A stretch of DNA of 64,000 nt from Dactylellina haptotyla (lineage: Eukaryota; Ascomycota; Orbiliomycetes; Orbiliales; Orbiliaceae): assembly GCA_031310005.1 (NCBI GenBank), contig CM062384.1, forward strand, positions 620,001-684,000, written 5' to 3'. Positions 21,893 through 33,541 of the stretch are shown here, in pieces; positions within the stretch are counted from its first letter, which is position 1, and every line of letters starts with the position of its first letter. Below the pieces are notes generated by a model that was given only the letters and a program-made list of their open reading frames with translations, was not told the origin of the DNA and made no database searches. A program made the translations under genes and the position numbers.

Positions 21893-24800
21893 ATGGCGGC
21901 CCACCTAAAAGCAGGCGACTTCTCCGTCGGCTGGATATGCGCCCTCCCAATAGAATTGGCTGCGGTGCTCGCAGTTCTGGATGAAACTTACCTGCAACTC
22001 GATGTGCCTGATGGCGACAAAAATATCTACAACTTTGGCAGAATAGGCAGGCATAACATCGTAATCTCATGTCTACCAGCGGGACGATATGGAGTAACCC
22101 AAGCTGGTATTGTAGCCACTCGTATGAGCTCAACTTTCACGAAACTTAGATTCGGTTTGATGGTGGGCATTGGAGGTGGGGTGCCCAGTGAGGAGAATGA
22201 TATTCGCCTCGGCGATATAGTCGTTAGTCAACCCACTGGCGTCTCTGGTGGTGTCATCCAGTATGATTTTGGAAAAGCAATGGAAAAGGGAGAGTTCATG
22301 CAAACCGGCTCGCTGAACGCGCCCCCATCTATCCTACTGGCCGCGGTAGCTTCCATCAAGGCACTATCGCCCGTAGAGGTAGGCAAGAAAATATCCAACG
22401 CCGCTCAGGAAATAGACGAAGAAGATACAAGATTCTTTTATCCTGGTCATGAGACCGACAGGTTGTTCCGCGCTGAGTACTATCACATCGATGGCGAAGG
22501 TCGCCAGAGCAATACTTGCAAAACTTGCGATGCTTCCAAAGTGGTCCACCGTGACGAGCGACAGTACGACCATCCCTACTTCCATTACGGAATTATAGCA
22601 TCCGGAAACCAGGTGATGAAAGACGGAATGAAAAGGGACAGAATCGCCACGCAAACTGGAGCTCTTTGTTTTGAAATGGAGGCGGCTGGCCTGATGGATG
22701 ATTTCCCTTGCTTGGTGATCCGAGGGATTTGCGACTACTCCGATGGCCATAAAAACAAGCGCTGGCAGCCGTATTCCGCCTTAGTTGCGGCTTTATACAC
22801 AAAAGAATTACTGCTCCAAATACCAACAGGTGCGTCACTATAACAGAAAACGGCCGGCATGGTACTAAAAAAGTCGGTATCTATAGTTTGTAAAGATGAA
22901 ATTCCAGACGATGATACAGGTACGAACCTTGTAGTCTCTTTATTCCACTCACCGCACCTCGTAGTGCTATATATTTCGAACACTAGGATTAACGCAGTCG
23001 TTTGCAGTGCGAGAGTACATCAAAGAACTTAACTTAGCTATTCCGTTCCATGTGCCGTTCTTCAGGAACAATTACTTCGTCGGCAGGGCGGAAGAACTCT
23101 TACATCTCCATAAATATTTTTCACAGCAAGATTCCACCGACACTCCCAGTCTTGTACCTAGACATAGCGACACTCCTCGCATTCTCGCGCTGGCCGGTAC
23201 TGGTGGAATGGGGAAAACGCAAATCGCCCTCGAGTATGCTTATCGTTATTACCGCGACTACAATGCTGTTTTCTGGGTATATGCAGCAAGCGAAGACACC
23301 ATTCGCACCTCTTTTATCGACATCATGCAGCGCATCGTCAGAGAGCAAGCGAGAGTAACCTGGCCTGAGTCTTCTCCCAAATATGAAGTTATAGCCTCGA
23401 AACTCGGCATACCAGGGCTGATCGACGGGACTGGTGTGGTTAGCACAGATTCAAAAGTGATCGATCGTATACGATCAGCCTTATTCCACTGGCTGCAGCT
23501 GCCGAATAATTACAGATGGCTTATGATTTTTGACAATGCGGATGACTTGGAAACCTTCAAGCTAGCAGAATACTTTCCAAATCAGGGCGGTGGGAACATC
23601 TTCGTCACGACCCGCAGGCCGGAGTTTTCGTACACTGGCCGACAAGTAGATTTAGGGGAATTGGATGTTGAGAGTGCAGTCGCCCTACTATCCCGCTTAA
23701 CTCACTCGACAGACCCCACAAGCGGTACCACTCGGAACCCGCCCTCCTATCTAACAACGAACTAATTTTCTGAACGTGTAGTTTCTAAAACCGATGCAAT
23801 CGCGCTCGTGGAAAAGCTGGGCTTCATGCCCCTTGCTATCACCCACGCGGGATTTTATATACATGAGACAAAAATGCCGCTCAGAAATTATATGTTACAC
23901 TACGATGAAGCATTCACCGCCGTGCAATCCAGAAAGCCCAGCTTCGATTGGAATTACCGTAATGATACTGCGGCGACAACATGGGAAATATCCTTCTCAA
24001 AAGTAGAAGAACAAGACAAAGATGCGGCACTGCTATTGCTTGTATGCTCGTATCTCAACCCCCAGGAGATTTCCGAAAACCTGTGGGGCGAAAAGCTATC
24101 TGATGGAACTAAGAGTAAGTACCTCAAATGTGATATATACCGGCCATGCATAAATTAATAGCCAGTAATTGAAAGACAAAGTTATGCTCCTCGCATCATA
24201 CTCGTTAGTCAAGATAGTAGATTTCGGGATCTTCTCGATCCATCCCGTTGTCCATTCATGGGCGCGGGAACGGTCAAGGCGATCGGAGCGCCTCCATGTC
24301 ATCAAACACGCCTTAATAGTTCTCGGAGAAGCCAGCGGACAAGTAAAGCTATCTCGGGAGGGTAGCGAATGGGAAGGCCGGGAGGAGATGAGGCTTGCAT
24401 CTCATTTGGAGCATTTCAACCGATATTCACGGCTCTCGCTCTCGAGGCTTTCTGGCTCCGTCCTTGGCCTACAAGAGCCACTGAGACCTGAGGACGAAAA
24501 TCTACTAGACTATATCCACAATCTCGCCCGCATCTTCAACAGACAAGCCAAGTACAGCTCGGCTATGCAGTGGAACAAAATAGCCCTTGCTGGTTATGAA
24601 GATCTACTGGGAGAAGATCATCCGTCGACACTCGACACAGTTAACAATATCGCAATCGTTTTTCAAAACCAAGGCAAATATGATAAAGCAATGCAGTGGT
24701 ACAATCGAGCACTTACCGGCTATGAAAATATTTTAGGCAAAAACCACTTGTCTACGCTTGCTACAGTTCACAACGCCGCAGTCGCTCTCGACAAACAAGG

Positions 24801-25455
24801 CAAATACGACGAAGCGATGCAGTTGTACAATCGAGCACTTGCCGGCTTTGAAAACACGGTGGGCAAACACCACCTTTCCACCCTCGATACAGTTAGCAAC
24901 ATCGGAATAGTTCTCGTAAATCAAGAAAAACACGATGAAGCAATGCAGTGGTTCAATCGAGCACTTGATGGCTGTGAAGACATATTGGGCAAAGACCACC
25001 CATCCACAGTTGATGTAATTAACAATATGGCAATTTCTCTCGAGAAGCAAGGCAAACATGATGAAGCAATGCAGTGGCACGAACGAGCGTTAACCGCCAA
25101 AGAGAAAGCATTTGGAAAGGACCATCCGTCCACACAAGATACAGTTAACAACATCGCAATCGTTCTCGACAGCCAAGGTAAGCAAGAAGCGATGGAATGG
25201 TACGAGCGAGCGTTAATTGGCCGAGAGAAATCATTGGGGGAGGACCATCCATTAACGCTCAACACGGTATTTAATATTGCTGCCTTTCTCGAATCCCGAG
25301 GGAAATACGACGATGCATTACAGTGGTACGAACGATTGCGTGCTAGCGAAGAGAAGACCTTGGGCAAAACCCACCCGGCAACAATCAAAACGACTGAAAT
25401 AATCGCATCCTGTTCGCAATACAGGGCCCTTAGTGCCGATTCTGCCAAAAAGTAG
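21893..25455 (+). CDS. NLR-like STAND protein: nucleoside phosphorylase domain, NB-ARC, TPR repeats
   Basis: Five exons are inferred: 21893-22829, 22887-22919 (33-nt microexon), 23008-23724, 23782-24114 and 24176-25455, all joins in phase 1, 1099 aa. Residues 5-310 are a purine/uridine phosphorylase-like domain (VGWICALPIELAA; GIGGGVP; CFEMEAAGL; RGICDYSDGHKNKRWQPYSA). The NB-ARC module has Walker A GTGGMGKT (387-394), a Walker B-like WLMIFDNADD (494-503), an IFVTTRR sensor (520-527), GFMPLAI and a winged-helix HPVVHSWARER. Seven kinesin-light-chain-like TPRs of 42 aa follow (about 785-1075). In fungi such proteins are the counterparts of plant and animal NLRs: nucleotide-controlled switches in non-self recognition, with the TPRs sensing and the N-terminal domain signalling. 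Ligand and output here are unknown. All key ATPase motifs look intact. I start at the ATG at 21893. Confidence 0.92.
24508..25381 (+). repeat. Tandem TPR-coding repeat, about seven 126-bp units
   Basis: Each unit encodes a 42-residue TPR built on ...GKDHPSTLDTVNNIAIVLxxQGKYDEAMQWYxRAL... . Unit six reads SQGKQEAMEWY and is one codon shorter than its neighbours. The units are clearly related but already diverged, so the array is not freshly homogenised along its whole length. Confidence 0.9.
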
Positions 25456-26167
25456 TTAGGACCCCTTTGTGTAGATCCATCTCATTTGAAGTCAGCTATT
25501 TGAATATTTCCCCAAAGCGTTAGGACTTATGTGTATTGATCTCTGGCCAGCTGGTATTGCTTGAAGCCCCTGCCTCCAGAGGAACATCGATGTACCAATA
25601 GATTAATATCTCCAAATCATCCGCAAGTGCCACGATCAGTCTATAAGACGAAGCTACCTTCTTCACAGGTTTAGAACGAATACAGTTGATACTACAGTGA
25701 CCAGAACCACCGCCAAGCCGGAAAAAAACCTGAGAGAACTAAGATACCACCACCATTAGGTATAATACCTACAAGTGTTCCCGGATACTCTAGTCGCTGA
25801 TATCAATGCTTCCTTCCTTCCCATCTGCATCTATTCCATTCAGCCAATTTAAGACCTACTGTATGGCCTTCTCAAAGCTAGGATAGCTCTACAGAGACAG
25901 GGTAAAGGTTCACATATTATAAGGGCGATATTTCTATAAGCATCCTATAGTTGGATTAAGGAGTTCGCATCCCGATACCTACGCCAACGTCTCTAGAATA
26001 ATGTTTGTAGAGCTATCAACAACAGACTATCTACAGCTCCGGAAACGCTAGTTCTTGCCTATTGTGAAAGATACAACAAGACTAAAGGTTTTGGAAGAAT
26101 TTAACAACGTCTTCAACGCTATCTAAATTCGTCTTGGACTTTCCAGCTGGTCACCTTGTTCTTTTTC
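25456..26167. other. Gene-free stretch with a degenerate reading frame
   Basis: At about 25856-26155 the plus strand can be read in one frame with three stops (TAA, TAG, TAA) separating protein-like text such as WIKEFASRYLRQRL and NNRLSTAPETLVLAYCERYN. It may be a decayed gene or element; I could not identify its family. Confidence 0.35.
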
Positions 26168-27022
26168 TTATATTATTGCTTCGGGACGCCGCACTTGGAT
26201 CCCCTTCTTACCATAGTACTCTCTTTCTTTCCGTTCCAATTCTTCCCAATTAATTATCTCAAGCCCTTCACTCCCGGTTTTGCCAGCTTGTTCTTCCAAC
26301 CTTGCTGCTCTCCCTTCCAAAAAGACAGCATATTCCGATTTGGGAACCTTCCTTTCCTCATCCACCCAGATATCATATCCCACGGCCTCCCATACCCGCA
26401 ACTGCTCCTGAAAGTTCTTATTGGGGTAAACCCGTCGCCTCTCTTTCACAAAAGCGAGCGCCTCCACGAATGTCCACTTATACGTTCGCATGAGATAAGC
26501 TACAACAGCGGTAGCAGATCGCGAGATACCCTGAGCGCAGTGCACAAGGATATTACCGGCCGGCGTGTCTGCAACACCGTCAGAAGGCTGCCCGTACCGA
26601 CATCTATCGATATGGTCGCAAATGCAAGCCATATCAACGAGGAGATCATGGGTCATATTATCCTCCATGGGTATGTAGAGGTGTCTGCTTTCAGGGACGA
26701 TTGTCTTGTACCATTTTGTATTCCACACGCCGACATCGCCAACTATGAGCGAGACCACGCTGGAGATCTTGTGCTCTTTCAGGATAGTTGGCGTGTAAGA
26801 GGAGTGGATATCACCTAGATAGAGGCCATCTTCGATCTTGGAGATCGGGGGGTTGTTTAGCCTACGTATCTTAGGAGGCTTACGAGAAGCGATAGTGGTA
26901 GCAGGGGATACAGTGGAATCCGCCGTAGAGACGACAGCATGTTGATTGGTGACTCTCGTCGCCTCCTCGGATGCTTTAGTTTCAAATTCGGGGGCTTCGG
27001 TCGCTTTCTCTATCTTCTCCAT
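26168..27022 (-). CDS. Dual-specificity protein phosphatase
   Basis: Single exon, 284 aa from the ATG at 27022; the frame extends upstream without an ATG. The catalytic loop HCAQGISRSAT carries nucleophile C162 and R168 in the HCxxGxxRS/T signature. IEDGLYLGD at 63-71 is the usual N-terminal strand of the domain. The invariant general-acid Asp is probably the one at 121 in IPMEDN. AYLMRTYKWTFVEALAFVKERRRVYPN matches the helices after the loop. A Ser/Thr-rich N-tail of about 50 residues and a charged C-terminal helix flank the domain. Such enzymes remove phosphate from Tyr and Ser/Thr, often on MAP kinases; the substrate cannot be told from sequence. Confidence 0.93.
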   Translation of the reverse strand: MEKIEKATEAPEFETKASEEATRVTNQHAVVSTADSTVSPATTIASRKPPKIRRLNNPPISKIEDGLYLGDIHSSYTPTILKEHKISSVVSLIVGDVGVWNTKWYKTIVPESRHLYIPMEDNMTHDLLVDMACICDHIDRCRYGQPSDGVADTPAGNILVHCAQGISRSATAVVAYLMRTYKWTFVEALAFVKERRRVYPNKNFQEQLRVWEAVGYDIWVDEERKVPKSEYAVFLEGRAARLEEQAGKTGSEGLEIINWEELERKEREYYGKKGIQVRRPEAII

Positions 27023-27702
27023 AGCAATCGACCGAGCAATTGCAAAGAAATTCCTATAGATCAAAGGAAATCTCGGCGGTTAGGAGACATGAGGTGTAGC
27101 CTCAAATCGGCCGGGAGACCAAGTTACACTAGAAAATAATAAAAGATCTATTAAGAGGCACCCGGGATACATCCAAAGCTGAACAGAGAAGTCCCATGCA
27201 TATACCCTATCCCGTGCGGCGGCGTATCCGCATCGCTGGCACAGTGCGCAGGCGGCAGGCTTCTGTGGCACAAAGCCCCGGAAAACTCAGTCTCAAGGGC
27301 CTCAACACAAGTATTCGTCTCGGTTGGTTGGCCAGCCGCTTCAGCAAGCAAGCGGCGACTCGCAGGATACGTGACCCCGGCTGCAAAGCTTCTGTCCCGT
27401 AGCAATTAATTAGAAGGCTATAAATATTGCCGTTGTGTGAACAGTATAACTACGCCGCAAGTCAGTTTAATCAAATTGCAGGCAGTCCTACAAATCTTTT
27501 AATATGACCCGATACGTGCAATCTCTCCACGCCATAGCATTTTAATTCTCAATCACATTGTACCCATATTATCAATCTTACCATAATATTTCCTTTGCGT
27601 ATTACTTAATAATATCAATTGTATACGTACCTTACGACAACCAAGCCCGCTATATTACTTCCTTTAGAGTGTTCCACTACCTATTCCTCCAATATCCCCG
27701 CA
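27023..27702. other. Intergenic, nothing recognised
   Basis: Upstream region between the phosphatase (-) and a small plus-strand gene. Short frames only. Confidence 0.4.
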
Positions 27703-28014
27703 ATGCCAGACACCGAATTCATCAAGCAGTGCCACAAACTGATAGATATAGGAATTCCCCAAAGTTTCTGGTACGGCCCATCACTCAGCATAGTTTGTGC
27801 ACCTGTTAGCGGCCTCGAAGCAAAAATAATTTTTAGTTACGAAAACATAGACCTATGGGCTCAAAACGTACGCGGACCGCACACCCGTTATGTTTTCCTG
27901 GGACAGGATTCGATATTACGTGAGCTGAAGGAGTTGGCTCTTTCGGGACCGGGACACTCTACAACCGTCTACGAGGTCGAGTATGAATTCAAACTGAAGG
28001 AGAGGAGTACGTGA
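27703..28014 (+). CDS. Small hypothetical protein, 103 aa
   Basis: Open frame from the ATG at 27703 to the TGA at 28012-28014. The composition is protein-like, with alternating hydrophobic and charged blocks (SFWYGPSLSIVCAPVSG, ILRELKELALSG, VYEVEYEFKLKE). No domain is recognised and no signal peptide is seen. The upstream frame is open but the ATG at 27703 is preceded by a pyrimidine-rich leader that fits a fungal start. Expression and function are unknown; it could also be the surviving exon of a longer gene. Confidence 0.5.
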   Translation: MPDTEFIKQCHKLIDIGIPQSFWYGPSLSIVCAPVSGLEAKIIFSYENIDLWAQNVRGPHTRYVFLGQDSILRELKELALSGPGHSTTVYEVEYEFKLKERST

Positions 28015-28281
28015 ATCCCAAAGTATCAATCAGTGTTAAATATGTTGCATTTCGGTAGGGCTGCGTTGTCGGACAGGCCATCGGCCCAGAACGGCGGTGC
28101 TGAATAATTGCGCTGCGATTGGGCGGCAAACCGAACATGACGTCCGGTCCACTTCAACATTTCATCTCTCGATACCATCTCGACAGAACAGGCTCCGAGT
28201 ATATCACCGACACCGAGGTGGACTGCAGCAAGGCCATCGTATATACCCTCGTCACAAATACACTCCGCTAAGACTGCCGCA

Positions 28282-29363
28282 ATGGCCGCCCCTACTAGAT
28301 CCGTAGCAGCGTCGCTGCTACGCTCGCAGATATCTCGGTCCGCCGTCGCCTCGATCACACGGCAGACCTCCAAGCGGACCTTCTCCAGCATACTCCCCTC
28401 CCGGCCGTCTCGATCCACAATACCCACCACTATCCGCCCACTTCGACCCTTACCAGCTGTATTCTCTCAGCGTCGAACGCTCTTCATCCAGACAGAACCC
28501 ACCCCGAACCCAGACGTACGCCCTCCACCCTCCCTCTCCCCATACCATACTATCATAACCACATACATGCACATATATTAACCCGTTTCCCAGGCTCTAA
28601 AATTCATCCCGGGCCTACCCGTCCTCCCCCCCAAATCCGCCAGCATAGAATACACCGACGGCCGCAAAACCACAAACTCCCCGCTCGCCCGCTCCCTCTT
28701 CCAACTCGACGGCGTGCAATCCGTCTTCTACGGGCCGGACTTCATCACCGTGACCAAAACCCCAGACTCGCACTGGCAATGGCTCAAGCCCGAAGTCTTC
28801 GCTCTGATCACCGAATACCTCAACAACGGCGCCCCCGTCGTCACCGGCGACATCATCGAGAACGAGGACACGGCTCCGCAGGACGGTGATAGCGAGGTCG
28901 TCAGCATGATCAAAGAGCTGCTTGATACAAGAATACGACCTGCGATTCAAGAGGGTAAGAAATATACCGACCCCTAAACCCACTAAAAATGAACCCCCCA
29001 AGAAGAAGAACGAACTATCACAAATAACAGATTCTACCAATTCATACGCTAACTCTAACTCTTTTTGAAATAGACGGCGGGGACATCGAATACCGCGGCT
29101 TCAACGACGCCGGCATGGTCCTACTCAAACTCCGCGGTGCATGCCGAACATGCGACTCCTCAACCGTAACCCTCAAGAACGGCATCGAATCCATGCTGAT
29201 GCACTACATCGAGGAAGTGAAAGGTGTAACGCAAGTGCTCGACCAGGAGGAAGAAATCGCCATCAAAGAATTCGAAAAATTCGAAGCCAACCTGGCGAAA
29301 TTGAAGGGTAACGATGCGGTACCCAAGACCAGCGGACCGCATGGGATAGATGCCGTAGCTTAG
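28282..29363 (+). CDS. NFU1: NFU1-type mitochondrial iron-sulfur cluster carrier
   Basis: Exons 28282-28515, 28594-28954 and 29074-29363 give 294 aa. Introns start GTACGC and GTAAGA and end CCCAG and AATAG; phases 0 and 1. Residues 1-45 are Arg/Ser-rich with few acidic residues, as in a mitochondrial presequence. [11 protein letters not shown] at about 68-78 begins the Nfu N-terminal domain, which continues with ALKFIPG and [11 protein letters not shown]. The C-terminal NifU-like domain starts at [12 protein letters not shown] and has the cluster-binding CxxC at C222 and C225 (ACRTCDSS). NFU1 passes [4Fe-4S] clusters to targets such as lipoate synthase and complex II. It is the second Fe-S assembly gene in this window after ISA1. 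Confidence 0.95.
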
Positions 29364-30049
29364 GCTAGCCTTGTGCAGAGGTAAAGAAAGGGTTGGTGAG
29401 GAGGGGTGGGTTTCTTCTTGTATATTATTTCTTCTACGGCGTCGAAAAAATTGGGACATTCATTCTTCTAAATTTACCTTTTTATCTATATCGGATGAAA
29501 ATATATAAAAGTGTATATATACCACGGGAGGTCGGCTCCAGGAAACAATCTCAACAGTTCAGACACTCTATATTTACCTTATCGTACATCCACAGACGGA
29601 GACCCGTGTGCATCTATACCAATATAACCTTATAACCGGAAGAAAATATCTAAAAAAGACAATAGCGATCTTGACAAAACAGCTGGAGCGGAGGGTATCT
29701 ATGCACAAAACAAGAGTTCGATGCGACGTTCAATGCAGAAAAAAGAGAATCGAAAGGACCAAAAAAGAAATATTTGTATAAGACTCCTTGAAAATAAATC
29801 CCCGTTCTTTCCCAAAGAAAAATCCAAAAACAAGCAACATCTCCCAACCACCGCCCACCCAATCCGTGAAGCGGTGAACTGTTCCCAAAACCACGAAATG
29901 CCAAAAATTCTACCAAAGCAATGCAATATAATAGCGTGCATAACCTAAGCAAAGAAAGAAAGAAAGAAAAAAACCGAACACCAGCCCCAGAAAACCAAAA
30001 AGACAACATCCATCCAATATGCAAAAACGGTAAAAAAGGAAAAGGAATC
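29364..30049. other. Intergenic between convergent genes
   Basis: 3' flanks of NFU1 and the HUL4-like gene. A-rich toward the right with an AAAG run near 29951-29970. No gene seen. Confidence 0.45.
29951..29970. repeat. (AAAG)n microsatellite
   Basis: Four to five AAAG units in an A-rich stretch at the 3' side of the HUL4-like gene. Confidence 0.8.
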
Positions 30050-33000
30050 TCACTTCAATCCAAACCCTTCACTCTCCCTCACCGCTCTCCACAGCACCCT
30101 CTCCAATATCTCTTTACTACCCCACCCCCACAGCGTAATACTGTTAAAACACGTCCTAGCAATAGGATACCTCTCCGCCTTCTTACTTCCATGCACGCTC
30201 GGCGGGCCTCCATACACAACCTTCAGCACCATATTCGCGATTCCCATCGCAGGAATCCTATCGCTCCCCGTGATAAAACTCAACAGCATCCGCTGCATCT
30301 CCGGCGCCGCAGCCTCAAAAGTCTCCCAGAACCATCTGACCACATTGATCTCCGACGGTGACGACGACGACCAGTTCTCATATGTGGCCACCGCACGTAA
30401 CGCAGTGATATCCAACGGCTCGTCCGAGCCCCGCACCAACAGCTCAATCTCGTCCGGTTGGAACAAGCTGAGCGCGTTACCTCCACAGACGGTCCAGAAC
30501 CCCCGCTTGAACGGCTCAAACTGACGTGAGACAGAGGTGTCGAGTAGATATTGAGCATAGAGATCAACAAACTCCTTCCTGTTCTCATTCGTGACGGGTC
30601 TATTCTCCCCACCGGGAACAAGTGGCACCTGCGTCGTCTGTCCGTACCGCTCAATCTCGACCACAAAGTCTCGACAGAACGTCGATTCCACATCTCCATC
30701 AAACTCCAAGAGCTTGCGTAATCCGCGCGCCAAAGCAGGTCGGAAGAACGCCAGATCGTCAAGGGTGGATGTAAACGGCAACCGGGCAGTCGGTGACGGC
30801 GTGGAGAATTTATTCGGTGTGCTAACCGATGCAGCCGGATTCAGCAGCTTCTTAAACACCACAGGCGGCAGCGCAACATCGAGGATCGTAGAATTATGAA
30901 TCGCCATACCGAGCAGCACCCCGACGAGGAAATACTGCTCCGTAGCCTCAAATGTATTCGGATTGAAGTAGCAATACCTCGAATCCTCGTCATACACAAA
31001 CATGCCTATTCTCATCCACACTGTTAGCCAATGCTCCCACAAAGTATAATAACTTCCAAAAAGGAGTAAACTTACCATGCCTGGGATCAAAGATATCCCG
31101 TATCAACAACAGGAACCACTCCTTCCTCAACCCGCCGATATCAATACCATCCTCCCCTTCAAACTCAATCTTCAGGCCCTTCTTGATGTCCCCCGTACCC
31201 CCACCCACACTCTCACTGATCTTCTTCAAACTGTCATCCACCAGGCAATCCCGCCGAACGCGCAACAAAAGGTACTGGCTAAACGTCCTACGTAATCCGA
31301 TACTATTGAAAAACGCTTCGCGAGCCTTCACCTCCATCTGCCGCTTGGCATCGTACTCCAGAATCTGGATCTTAGATCCCATCGAGAGAAGGAACGGGTA
31401 CTGGCAGAAACTAAATTTAGACGATTTGGTCTCCCATTGGTCGAAATCGGAGATGAGATCAGCGTAGTCGAGCATGCTGTTGTAAAAGTCGCTGGTGGGG
31501 ATGATGTGCCCGCGAGCTATGGCCTGCTGGCGAGCGAGATGACCATCGCCGATAGTGTCAAACGCTATCACTTCAGAATTGGCATTGAACCAATTCTCCA
31601 GCGGAAGCTCGGCGTCTCGCTTTCTGATCGCCACAGATGTATTCGCCGCCGCCAGAAGAGAAAGGACCTTGGCTGAAGCTTTGATCTGCCAGTCGTCCCC
31701 GTAAACAACTCCCCTGATCTTATCCGTGGCTCCGATCATGTGTTTCCCAAACTGCTTCGTCAACCTGTAGGTGATAAAGCTACCAGCGAAGTCTACCAGT
31801 TTTCGGAAGTCCGGCTCTTGAAGTCTAGAGAACCACGAGACGAGAAAATGATGAGATTCATTCGGAAGATTTGATAGTAACCCGAGTATTCGTTTGATTA
31901 TACTAGAATGTTGCCCGGGTCCACCGCTCCCAGACGAATTCTTCGACTGTGGCTTGTTACGGGTCCGAGTCTCATTCTTCATTCTCAGGTTCTTCGCGCG
32001 GGATGACTGCAACTCGCCGGCACTGGATGGGTGAAGGAGTGGGCAGACCGTGAGAATCAGAAGGGCTCTCGAGTCCTCTGGTGTGTTCAGCGGCTTGCCG
32101 GGGCGCTTTAGCAAATGCTCAATCGCTTTTAGCAATACCCTCTCCAAGTGATCTCTGGCTTCGTCTATATCAGACTCTAAATCTTCAGCCTCTTCACGGC
32201 CCATCACCTTCTTCTTCTTCGGTCCGAAATCATCGTCTAGATTCAATGACTCAAAACTAGGTTGGCTTAGGTTGAACAAATGCGCTGCCAGGTGATCTCC
32301 AGCGGTCAATATCGACTCGTAGAATTCTGCGACTTGCGGCCAATCGATCCATGGGCTCTGCAACCTAAGTCGCTCCCTGTATCTTCGCATAGCTCTCTCC
32401 GTACTTGATGCAGATCGATCAGGCGAGCTGGACAATTTTGCTAAACTCTCTAGTTCTTCCGGTCCCATTTTAAGAAATGAATCGTTAATCGCATCCCAGC
32501 TGGCAAACGATCGGATAATATATTCTTCTAGCGGACGAAACATCCTTTCTGTGAGCGCTCTTTGCTCTAGTCGCCTTGGTGAGTAAAGAGGCGGCGGCTT
32601 CTTCGGCGAACCATTAGCTTCCAGTGAATGTTCGGCACTGCTATTCTTTGCGGCTTCTACCGAGCCAGCAGATCCAGGCGCGCTGGTGGAAAGTGATTTA
32701 ATGTGATTCGGCGCATTCGTAAACTCGCTCGGCCGACGATTGTGATCCGGTTTCGAGTCAGCGAAAGCAGGATACGGCGCTGCTGTTAGAAGCGGAGAGC
32801 CATTCACTACTCTTCTAGCAGCATGGGAAGTTGCGGAAGAAGTTGGAGTGCCGACGGGCGATTTCCTCTCCATCATAATCTGGCGAGCGCGCAAGAACGA
32901 CTCTATGCAGTTTTTTATAATCGCTTGTGTCCGTTCGACGGAAAGTGGGGCGGGTGGGGCAGCTAAATATTGACATTAGCGGACCCATATACTTTAATCG

Positions 33001-33541
33001 AACATACGGACGGGAATATTCACCATTCTGCTTTCCTTTGCCTTTATCATCCAATTTGACCGTCTTTTGGAATGGGACCAAATCATTGATTGCCAGACAA
33101 ACAGTGCACCTAAATACCGTCAGATGCGTCGGCCACCTCACCGTCGAGGCGCACGTCATGCAAGGGCCCACTTTCTGTACCCAAAATGTATACCATTAGC
33201 GCTCTATATTCCCAATTGACACTATTAAGCAATGGAGAACCCACCATCTCGGGAGCAGAACTAATCTTCTCCTTCTTGACGCCAATTCCGCCAAAGGGTG
33301 TAACCTCAACCTTATCTCCTCCCTGCGGGGCACTTTTTCCAAGAATCGGACCGCAACCTAATAAGACTCCGCCAGTCGGCACATGACTTTTTGACCTCTG
33401 GTGACCGTATAGCGTCGGTACGGTGGATTCGTCGAATTGAGGGAATATAGAGTTTAACCTCGGTGGTGTTACGCTGCGTTCTGGAAGATGGTTATGAGCG
33501 GAGGAGGAAGGGATGAAGAGCTTTGTCGGCCAGCTAGGCAT
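30050..33541 (-). CDS. HUL4: HUL4-like HECT-type E3 ubiquitin ligase
   Basis: Exons 33245-33541, 33024-33174, 31076-32962 and 30050-31005 give 1096 aa with matching phases (0, 1, 1). Near the N-terminus two CxxC pairs, C104/C107 and C122/C125 around STVRWPTHLTVFRCTVC, suggest a small zinc-binding element. The middle is Ser/Lys-rich and then helical. The HECT domain starts around EGEDGIDIGGLRKEWFLL and runs to the C-terminus, with GNALSLFQPDEIELLVRGSD in the C-lobe approach and the catalytic Cys at 1064 in RTCFNSITL. HECT ligases take ubiquitin from an E2 onto this Cys before passing it to substrate; yeast Hul4 is linked to quality control of misfolded proteins. The first intron (donor GTGGGT) is the weakest join. 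Confidence 0.92.
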
